From NCBI GenBank assembly GCA_001970855.1, contig LSSN01001795.1, forward strand, positions 1 through 17,370: DNA of 17,370 nt. Direction: 5' to 3'. Shown here one piece after another: positions 10,801 through 17,370 of this stretch. The position numbers and the translations under genes are program-made. This stretch comes from Smittium culicis. Lineage: Eukaryota > Kickxellomycota > Harpellomycetes > Harpellales > Legeriomycetaceae. How positions within the stretch are numbered: the first letter of the stretch is position 1; every line of letters starts with the position of its first letter. The notes beneath the pieces were generated by a model, which was not told the origin of the DNA, did not search any database, and saw only the letters and a program-made list of their open reading frames with translations.

Positions 10801-11675
10801 TAAATGGAGGAACAAATGAATTTGTTGAAGATTTTTTAGCTGATAATACAAATACTTTTTTCGTAGATTCGATAGCACGTGTAATTGATGACCACTCAGA
10901 AAAAAATATTATGGTTATAGAAAATTCTAAAACTGATATTGATAACAAGGACAGAAAACCCGGAATTGGAGATTTTGTTAATGATAATTTATGTAGAGAA
11001 AATTCTTGCAATACAGAAATTGGAATTATTAATGATGGAAACTTTGGCATCCTCAATAGTACTGAAATATTTACGTTATCTTCGATCTCTAACGGTAGTG
11101 ATGGTGGAATTTATTTTAATAATGATAAAACGATCAACAAGGCTAAAGTTAGTATGATTGATACCAGTAGTACTGCCAGTGATGAAAGCTCACTTGATAG
11201 TGAATTTTCAAGTTATAATTCAGGTTCTGAAATTGCAAAAATTAAAAGACATTTAAATTATATAAGCAACGATATACCCAAAGAAAAAACGGATGGCTAT
11301 AATGAAAACATCAAAATATTTAATAGCTTGAAAAATGATAGATATGAATCTGGAAGCCTTAGGTCGACGAACAACATTTATAATAGCAAAAATAAATCAA
11401 CAGAGAATGTGGTTTTAAATAATATGAACCATTATTCTATTGACGCAATTAATTCTAGAAATTCCATCAACGAAATCCCAAATTCTAGCAGAGTTAAATT
11501 TAAAATATGCGGTACTGCCAGTTATATTATCGGAAATCATGCTGCCGTAATTAGCGATAATACGCAAAAAATTATAAATAACAGAGTTATAATAAGTCGA
11601 AATGGATATAAATATGGCCATATAAGAGTTCCAGTCAAAATTAAAATCAGTGGAGTCGATTCAGACAATTCATAA
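7875..11675 (+). CDS. Secreted Thr/Ser-rich surface or wall-like protein, four exons
   Basis: I join exons 7875-7950, 8046-8198, 8303-8554 and 8761-11675 into 1131 codons plus TAA. Each intron is GT..AG (donors GTAAGG, GTAATC, GTAAAT), each interrupts a codon after base 1, and reading through any of them meets a stop within 3 to 15 codons. The start ATG opens a classic signal peptide, MINKLFIIALIIVATTKISS. Residues about 77-160 are rich in Lys and Asn. Residues about 215-220 hold a Cys cluster, CRCGQC. Residues about 450-795 alternate Thr/Ser with Val/Ile (for example TETVTVTENSTV) and carry many N-x-S/T sites. A doubled GFEPL motif follows, then an Asn/Ser/Asp-rich tail without a hydrophobic GPI-type end. 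Fungal adhesins and wall proteins often have such Thr/Val stalks, which can be O-mannosylated or beta-aggregating. I recognise no named family, so the role is inferred from composition. Exon 4 is the firmest part and exon 2 the least certain. Confidence 0.72.
7951..8045 (+). other. Intron 1 of the secreted-protein gene
   Basis: It is 95 nt, with donor GTAAGG and acceptor TTTATAG, and a CTAAA branch-like sequence about a dozen bases before the acceptor. It lies just after the signal-peptide exon. Read-through reaches TGA near 7994, so splicing is needed. It is a phase 1 intron. Confidence 0.68.
8199..8302 (+). other. Intron 2 of the secreted-protein gene
   Basis: It is 104 nt, with donor GTAATC and acceptor CAAATAG. 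Read-through would stop at TAA near 8226. The phase is again 1. A competing acceptor, TTTGTTTTAG, ends at 8169 inside exon 2. Using it would make a 29-nt micro-exon, but exon 3 would then be read in a frame that stops after about ten codons. I therefore prefer the 8046-8198 exon. Confidence 0.6.
8555..8760 (+). other. Intron 3 of the secreted-protein gene
   Basis: It is 206 nt, with donor GTAAAT and acceptor AAACCAG. Read-through stops at the TAA at 8560-8562. The G left by exon 3 joins AT of exon 4 to form an Asp codon, and the frame then stays open for 970 codons. It is a phase 1 intron. Confidence 0.7.
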
Positions 11676-11726
11676 AGTATGGAATTAGAAAGTAATAATT
11701 GCTACTAATAATTAATATATATATGG

Positions 11727-11732
11727 AATAAA
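11727..11732 (+). promoter_or_regulatory. Possible polyadenylation signal
   Basis: AATAAA lies 52 nt after the stop codon of the secreted-protein gene, a suitable distance for 3' end formation. The AT-rich background makes chance occurrence likely. Confidence 0.3.
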
Positions 11733-13480
11733 TTTATTATTATAAATGTAATTACCTATTGTGAAATTAAAATATTCGAGTTTGATTTGAAAATTGGATC
11801 TCTTTTTGCTAGATATTTTACTCGATATTGAGATTTGAGATAATCTATTCATTATTTACTATAATTTTTTCAATAAAATTTCTAATGATGTTTTAAATTA
11901 TAGATGAAGAAATACTAGATAAAATTTTTTTGCAGAAAAATTTTCACCCTATAAATAATTAAACATTACCAATTAATTAAATTGAAAATGATACTCATCA
12001 AAAAGAAAATATAGTCAATTAAGGCTATTAATAATTTTATAACTAGGATAAATTCATATTTATTCTTTTTAATCAATAAGGTAAATACGAACATTCAAAT
12101 AAATAAATATAATTTGAACTAAAAGATATTTGAAATATATGTAGAAGAGTCAGATACTGAGGTTAAATTATCCGATCCTTTTTAGTATCTTCTCATAAGG
12201 CATTTGATGGTATTGGATGTTGTTTTTTTTATATATTGATTTAAATTATAACAAATAATAAAGTTTAAAATTTGAATAAGATTTGTTTAAACGTGTACTG
12301 AGAAAAGCTTATTAATAGTAAGTTGACGAAAATAAATTATTATTCTTAAATATATTACTAAATTCGTCTGTATAGATTTGATTCTATTTTCCTTCTACTT
12401 TACATATTCTTTAATTATGTTTCTTTTGGATGAAAATATAGATATAATTTTCCAATAAAGTTTTACCTCTTTGTAGAAAGTGAATTTAAGGTATAACTAT
12501 ATAAAAACAGAAATTATAAATTCTTTGTAAGAAGCCTTGTGTTTCATAAAGACATTTTTTCAAAAGAAAAAGTATGTTAATGGTTGTAGTATGTGTTGAT
12601 TTTTTTGCTATATTATATGAAGTATTTGAGTTCTACGAACTTACTTTATACTGTGATATGGTGGACTAGTGATAGAAAAGAAAACATATAAAATGAAAAT
12701 CGTGAGCGAAAGCATGAAGGGAGGCGACTTTTTATTACAAAACTTTCATACAACTAATTTTGTTGTTAACAAATTTTATAAAACCGCTTTTTTTATACTT
12801 TTTGTTTATTTGCCGTTTTGTGGGGTTTTTTATACTTTTCTGTTTTCGTGTCAAGTATTGAGTCATGGATTCTGTTATAGCTGTATTATAAATTATTTTT
12901 CAATTAGACATTCATTATTTTATTTTATTTAATTTTAACTGTCAGTTTTAGTTTTACATTATTATTATAATCATTAAATTTAAATTCTAAAAGGCTACTT
13001 TCAGAAAATAGCGGAAGTATAAAAAGAATAGAATATTTTTTCAATTAGAATTCTTTGAATGGCTCTACACTTTCACGTATATAATATTTGGGCCGCGATT
13101 TTTCTTTTTTTTTGGAGTACTTAGAGGACTAGAAGGTAATCAGATGAAAATTTATTTACTTTATTAATTTTTTTAGGCTTTTTTTAATATTTTTGTACAT
13201 TGTCTATATTTTTTCTGCTAAAAAAATGTAGATTTGCTGGCTATAACAAAGTCGATTCCTAGAAGCATTTCACACTATTTAGATTGAATACTAGCTGAAA
13301 TCTAAAATTTATTTCAAATTGAAATAACTGTGTAATCAAAATTCTTATTTGACTGTATCGAATTATTTTCTAAAAGTATGAAAAATTAATTTCTATGGAA
13401 AAAAATGATTTATTGCATTTGTAATGGTTATTATTTTACCACGTAAAAAATTTTTTACTATTATAATTCAATAAAGAGAC
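11733..13480. other. AT-rich spacer between the gene and the DIRS element
   Basis: No convincing gene. It holds the doubtful ORF at 12693-12932 and T-rich stretches. G+C rises sharply only after 13700 inside the retrotransposon. Confidence 0.5.
12693..12932 (+). CDS. Doubtful 79-residue ORF with one membrane-like segment
   Basis: From ATG 12693 it reads MKIVSESMKGGDFLLQNF and then a hydrophobic run, AFFILFVYLPFCGVFYTFLF, followed by Cys-containing residues. T-rich DNA readily yields such Phe-rich pseudo-membrane segments, so the evidence is thin. No family is recognised. A 31-codon ORF lies just upstream at 12574-12669. Confidence 0.15.
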   Translation: MKIVSESMKGGDFLLQNFHTTNFVVNKFYKTAFFILFVYLPFCGVFYTFLFSCQVLSHGFCYSCIINYFSIRHSLFYFI

Positions 13481-13633
13481 TGATTAAGTTTTACCATCTT
13501 ATCAGATAAAAATAAGCCGGAAATTATAAAGCAATAAAAAACGTAAATAAAATGAAAATATAAAATTTTTTATAGTATATAATGTAAATTGCGCGTTAGT
13601 GTTATCACTTTCATCTTTTCTTTCGCAAAGGTA
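13481..13633 (+). repeat. Left inverted terminal repeat of the DIRS element
   Basis: Reading 13481 onward matches the reverse complement of 17328 down to 17178 with scattered substitutions and small indels. Shared blocks include ATTAAGT-TTACC, TCTTAT, TAAAATTTTTTAT, GTATATAAT, TAGTGTTATC and TCATCTTT. Divergence between the two arms is high, as expected for an old insertion. The left arm ends about 80 bases before the Gag-like ATG. Confidence 0.78.
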
Positions 13634-13714
13634 CTCTACCAGCATAAATATTTATAACTTGAAATTTTAATACTTAAGAATATCTAAAAATTTTATTTCC
13701 TTCAAAAATGATAA

Positions 13715-14511
13715 ATGATGGATCAAGTAATTAAAACCCAAGCTCTCGCAAGCCAAGACCAAACCAAGGTATTAACCAAACTGGTGCAGAAACTCCTAGG
13801 TGAAAGGGAGAGCAACCAAGAACCAGAAGACCCTTACGTTTCATCAAGGATAACCATTACAGACTTTACTGTATGCCCGGAGCTCACGGAAGCGACTCCA
13901 TCGATTGAAAAAAGTTTCTTCCGAACACTGCTGACTTAAGAAGAACGCAAGATTGAAATTCACTCTTGCCCGAAGACTAGTTTAATTAACTACACTCCGC
14001 CGCCACTGAACGATAACAGTGTCAAGCGGAGTGAAGAAAACTGATTACGCTTTCTAAGAAATACGTAAGCTTTGGCACAAGCAACTCGGTCAATTGACCT
14101 CTATGCTCACCGCCGAATCCAAGAAAACAAGGGTATGAACACCTCCGAAGATCCAGAAATTCTTTTCTCCAGCACAATGAGAGCTCTCTTGTCTGAAATT
14201 GACGCCACTGTAACCGAAGAAAGGTTAGAAAATCTTTACAAGAGATTAAACTTCCCTAGAAACATATTCAGCTATTTTAATCTGATATTAAACCATTTAT
14301 GTGTCAAGAGGCTTTGAAATCCCTCATTGCAAAAAAGCCTACTGTGAAAAGACAACGAATACAGCCCTTTCACAGACGCCAGTATAGTACGATCTCTAAT
14401 GATACAGACAGCAGCAACACTGTTAAGGCGCCGAGCACCTTAGCTACAACCACCACTGGAGGCAGTCATAAAACCAATAACCTCAAATCAAATTTTCGAG
14501 GGAGAGATTGA
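13715..14511 (+). pseudogene. Gag-like ORF1 of the DIRS element, broken
   Basis: Translation starts MMDQVIKTQALASQ and runs to a TAA at 13937-13939. The same frame resumes with EERKIEIHSCPKT and, after a scrambled stretch with further stops near 14041 and 14065, continues as LAQATRSIDLYAHRRIQENK to a TGA at 14317. The C-terminal part continues in another frame from about 14293 and contains a strongly basic patch, KKPTVKRQRIQPFHRRQ, then a Ser/Thr linker and a short RGRD end. The basic tail fits a nucleic-acid-binding structural protein. No CCHC zinc knuckle is visible, as is usual for DIRS Gag. At least two frameshifts and three stops disable it. Its place just inside the left repeat and upstream of RT supports the Gag call. 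Confidence 0.72.
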
Positions 14512-16170
14512 GACCTCGGAAAGAGGTCACAATAGATACCCAGAAAGGCCCCTCCATTGAAGACCCCATAGCTATTTTCAAATCGGGATGGTCCAAGATA
14601 ACGAAAAGTAGATGGGTTTGGATCATAATGAACAGGTTATTTAGAACACTATTCAAGATCCCATCCTTAGAATCATTTCGGCCGGAGAAGGTGAAAAATA
14701 AGGTTGATCCGGGAGGCCAGCGAGGCTCTGAAGAAAGAATTTGCCTTCCTGATATTCAAGCGAGCAGTCGAGGAGATTCAGTCGAGGGATCCATAATTTT
14801 GCAGCCAGATATTCAAGATATCGAAGAATACTGATGAACATGTACCCTTACTCAACCCCTGGAAGCTAAATCTCATAGCGGAAGAACAATATTTCAAGAT
14901 GGAAACGCTAACTTCAATCTGCAGAATGTTCCACTGGAAGTATTTCCTGACGTCACTAAACCTCCAATTTGCATTCATGCACAACATGATCTACAAGCAG
15001 TACAAAAAATACCTCCGATTTCATTGAAATTGCCACTACTTCCAGTTCCACGCCCTGCCATTCGGGCTACCTCTGAGCTCATTATTGTTCACGAAGATCC
15101 TCCGCCAAATTCTAGAATTGACCAGATCGAAAGTAATTTTAGACTCGAAATACCTCGACGACCTGCTGATTACGTGAAAATCCAAAGACGTGTAACAAAC
15201 GAACACGCGCTTAATCTGCTCCAAGCTTTCAGAGCTTGGATTCAAGGTCAACTCAGAGAAGTTGTCGACTACGCCGTCTCATTCGATCACATATCTCGTA
15301 ATAGTGATCAACACGAGAGAAATGTCCCTCAAAGTTTCGTCCGCCAAGATCTGGGATCTCCGACTATTAGAACTCAAGAACAGAGCTCTTTCAGTATTGA
15401 ACTCATGAACATTGATAGTGAAGCTGACAAAACCGGAAATTCAGAACCTGCCCTTCTGGATGAACCAGCTAACCTCTTGGAACGGTCACTCGTTCTTGCC
15501 CGAGACGCCAGAGCTGGATATATTTACTGACCCAGCGACTCAGCTTGTGGAATAGTAGTAGGAATCCGCTCTTACCCAAGGGATATGAAGCCCCAAGGTC
15601 ACGAAACTGCATATCAACACAAGGGAACTGTTGACAGTGTTGTATGCACTGAAGCTCAAGAGTGTGGTGAGTCAATCAGTGTTAGTCTATTCAGAAAACA
15701 CACTCTCCTATGTCTAGAAATTCGGGGGCACTCTCTCCCCGGAACTGCTGGAATTAACAGAAAGGATATGGTTTCACTGCCTCAAGACCAAAACTCGCTT
15801 GCAAGTGACTTATGTGTCATACGTACTAGATCCAGCGAACGCCCCCAGCAGACTGACAGCACAAATCGAATGTTCTTTATCGTAAGAGACATTCACAATA
15901 CTTAACTCTAAGTATGGACCCCACGACGTCGACCTCTTTTCATCATCACGGAACAGGAAGCTGGATCAATACTACAGTTGGTTCCTGGACAATTATGCGC
16001 CTGAACAGAATACTCTGACCCAAAATTGGACAAGATTCGACAATATGTACTGCGGTTCAGAAAGTCCGCCGGGAGCGAGTCACAATGACTCTAGTTACAC
16101 TATTTTGGAAATCCGCTATCTGGCACCCATAACTGATGGCACTATCAATTTCACAGCCACTCCTCCTTAA
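14508..16170 (+). pseudogene. DIRS-type reverse transcriptase / RNase H, broken
   Basis: A leading segment, WSKITKSRWVWIIM (from about 14590), matches the short N-terminal module typical of DIRS RT. From 14704 one frame runs through RAVEEIQSRDP, FKMETL (14893), LPFGLPLSSLLFTK (15055) and the catalytic YLDD (15151-15162). RNase H follows: the first Asp lies in DIFTD (about 15529), the Glu in NTREL, then SEN where an Asp is expected, and DPANAPSR where DPADAPSR is expected. A DIRS-specific module, KYGPHDVDLFSSSRNRKL (from about 15910), comes next. In-frame stops occur near 14794, 15025, 15175, 15700 and 15880, with triple TAG near 15553. Some probably replace Trp codons (TGG to TGA). The enzyme would have copied element RNA and removed it from the hybrid; this copy cannot make it. 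Confidence 0.85.
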
Positions 16171-16369
16171 ATCAAGAACTGTAGTTCCGGATTCAAAAAG
16201 TGGAAAGTCGCCGCTGTTGGAAAACAAGCACTAGAGCTTGATAGTCTATAAATCAGCGGCAGTTCCTCGAAACGCAAGATCTTGGCAATTACGCCATTTA
16301 ATTTATCGCTTAAAAACAACGAAGTGTAAATCGTATATCCAGATACAGTTCTAAAATGAAGCGCATTCT

Positions 16370-17059
16370 AGACTGACGGATATGAAACGAGATGTCCACT
16401 CTCATTTCCGCGCCTCAAAAAATCAATTATTTGGAGGAGATATACAACTTATACAAGCTGAAAGTAGACCCAATATAAGTCTACAAATCGGCTCTCCTTC
16501 ATCTTCCGGATAGTCTAGCCGAGCTAGCAGCCCATCCAATGCATTCTGAATTTATCAAAGCGCTTTACAATACTTTTATTAAGTCATTCATCAGGCCTGC
16601 GATGGAAATATCACCAGGTGTAGAATTTGTGCGAGAATGAAGACAAAACTATTTCCACACTGTTAACCAAATCACCGCAATGCTTTGCGGCTGCTATCAG
16701 TAACAGTTTTCCTCTGCGTCAGAAATATCCATAGGACTAACGACCAACTCCCTACATTATCAATATTTATTGGGTAGTTCTAGGTTTATAAGCTATGCCA
16801 AAGATACCTCCAAGCTACTATCGGTGGATAGTATTACATGATACATTCATTCGTTATCTGATTTAATACGTTGCGACCCTGAAGTACCAATCCCCAAAGG
16901 GAGAGTAATAGGTTCTAACTTAGCTGCAAAAACCAGATTAATAACAGAAAATATAGTATCACATGCTTTTTGGTCGAACTATACCATCTTAGATACATAA
17001 TAACTCTCACAAGAAATTCTTCGAATAACTTGACTGAGTCGATTTTAAATTTGGAGTAA
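16370..17059 (+). pseudogene. Tyrosine recombinase of the DIRS element, broken
   Basis: The N-terminal core-binding part reads SAPQKINYLEEIYNLYKLKVDP, then after one TAA continues VYKSALLHLPDSLAELAAHP to a TGA at 16638-16640. A shifted frame gives a decayed arginine box, FLCVRNIHRTND (about 16712), where family members read like GFLRASD. The C-terminal part (from about 16822) has IPKGRVIGSNLAAKT and SHAFWSNYTILDT, directly followed by TAA TAA at 16998-17003, where a YY containing the nucleophile is expected. The tail is in another frame and ends at TAA 17057-17059. The spacing between the Arg box and the C-terminal block looks too short, implying an internal deletion. In an intact element this enzyme integrates the circular DNA intermediate. 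Confidence 0.78.
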
Positions 17060-17066
17060 CTTATTA

Positions 17067-17150
17067 TGTCTCCTCACTAAAGTTTAATTTAAAAATTAAA
17101 CTTTTCTCTAAAGAGCTAGATTAATTTATATAATACGAGGAGATGAGACA
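17067..17150. repeat. Palindromic segment after the recombinase, candidate internal complementary region
   Basis: A perfect 12-bp inverted repeat with a 2-base loop (17079-17090 and 17093-17104, arm AAAGTTTAATTT) sits 20 bases after the recombinase stop. A weaker outer pair, TGTCTCCTC at 17067 and GAGGAGATGAGACA at 17137, nests around it. DIRS elements carry an internal complementary region near here that templates circularisation. Its identity here is inference from position and symmetry. A terminator hairpin is the alternative. Confidence 0.45.
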
Positions 17151-17177
17151 ATTTACGTCTTGCCCACCGCTTCTATT

Positions 17178-17328
17178 TTACCTTTCCCGAAAGATGATAA
17201 GGATAACACTAGCGTGTACATTAAATTATATACCATAAAAAATTTTATTAGTTGATTTATTCACTCTATTTTTGTTTGTTTTTAATTTTCGGTTTAGTTT
17301 CATTTAATAAGACGGTAACACTTAATAT
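17178..17328 (-). repeat. Right inverted terminal repeat of the DIRS element
   Basis: This is the inverted partner of the left arm. On the minus strand it reads ATTAAGTGTTACCGTCTTAT at the outer end, then AAACCGAAAATT, TAAAATTTTTTATGG, TAGTGTTATCC and ATCATCTTTC. It begins about 118 bases after the recombinase frame ends. The last bases lie near the window edge, so the outer boundary could extend slightly farther. Confidence 0.78.
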
Positions 17329-17340
17329 GTGGAAGTGTTA
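17316..17340. repeat. Small inverted repeat at the outer right end
   Basis: TAACACTT at 17316-17323 pairs with AAGTGTTA at 17333-17340, a perfect 8-bp stem with a 9-base loop. It straddles the inferred outer boundary of the right terminal repeat. Confidence 0.4.
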
Positions 17341-17370
17341 TGATTTGAACGTTTCTTTGTAAACTAAAAA

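Larger units (their letters stand above)
13481..17328 (+). mobile_element. Degenerate DIRS-like retrotransposon with inverted terminal repeats
   Basis: This 3.85-kb block is visibly richer in G+C than its flanks. It carries in order a Gag-like frame, reverse transcriptase, RNase H, a DIRS-type C-terminal module and a tyrosine recombinase, and is bounded by imperfect inverted repeats of about 150 bp. That gene order, the recombinase in place of a DDE integrase, and inverted rather than direct terminal repeats define DIRS-1-type elements. RT signatures include FKMETL, LPFGLPLSS and YLDD. Every reading frame is broken by stops and shifts, so the copy is dead. It is shorter than the 4.5-6 kb I expect for intact DIRS elements, and the recombinase region appears to lack an internal stretch. 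Outer boundaries come from comparing the two ends and are good to roughly ten bases. Confidence 0.88.

Noticed and set aside
9491..11621. Antisense ORFs inside exon 4, some looking like Val/Ile-rich membrane proteins
   Set aside because: They are the complement of the Thr/Val-coding sequence (ACN/GTN codons read backward) and have no independent support.
12574..12669. 31-codon ORF MLMVVVCVDFFAILYE
   Set aside because: It is short, in T-rich DNA, and without conservation evidence.
14653..15675. ORFs on the minus strand and out-of-frame plus ORFs (for example 15024-15530 and 15585-15905) in the retrotransposon
   Set aside because: They overlap the recognisable RT/RNase H frame, which carries YLDD, LPFG and RNase H motifs; the others are shadows.
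17179..17192. CCTTTCCCG in the DIRS right repeat resembling the MITE end
   Set aside because: It lies within the DIRS inverted repeat, lacks TTAA and its neighbours align with the DIRS left arm instead.

Overview
The window is very AT-rich eukaryotic DNA with spliceosomal introns. It contains one convincing protein gene, one decayed DIRS-type retrotransposon and remnants of TTAA-targeting (piggyBac-like) DNA transposons. Canonical GT..AG introns, a long Thr/Val/Ser-rich secreted protein of the kind found in fungal cell walls, and a DIRS element together suggest a fungus. An AT-rich early-diverging (zygomycete-type) fungus is my best guess. That placement is inference and not proven by the sequence. 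I recognise no tRNA, rRNA, CRISPR array or bacterial feature.

Layout. Positions 1-4739 are AT-rich and gene-poor. They hold a weak candidate for a tiny multi-exon gene on the minus strand (about 1260 down to 114), two solitary transposon ends (about 1508-1539 and 2415-2445) and a short broken acidic reading frame (2609-2752). Positions 4740-4928 and 5483-5670 are two old copies, in opposite orientation, of a 188-189 bp non-autonomous piggyBac-like element (MITE) flanked by TTAA or near-TTAA. Positions 5671-7874 are AT-rich spacer.

The main gene spans 7875-11675 on the plus strand. I model four exons: a signal-peptide exon, a 153-nt exon, a Lys/Asn-rich exon and a 2.9-kb exon. Every splice junction is in phase 1, and the product is 1131 residues. 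It looks like a secreted or wall-associated protein with a long alternating Thr/Val stalk, but no family is recognised. Positions 11676-13480 are AT-rich with only a doubtful small membrane ORF.

Positions 13481-17328 form a degenerate DIRS-like retrotransposon of about 3.85 kb. Its base composition is clearly richer in G+C than its surroundings. It is bounded by imperfect inverted terminal repeats of about 150 bp, as DIRS-1-type elements are. Inside, in order, are a Gag-like frame, reverse transcriptase with YLDD, RNase H, a DIRS-specific C-terminal module and a tyrosine recombinase. All are broken by stops and frameshifts, and several catalytic residues are lost. A 26-bp palindrome lies just 3' of the recombinase, where DIRS elements carry their internal complementary region.

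The genes do not form a pathway. This is one probable host surface-protein gene in a transposon-littered, AT-rich neighbourhood.
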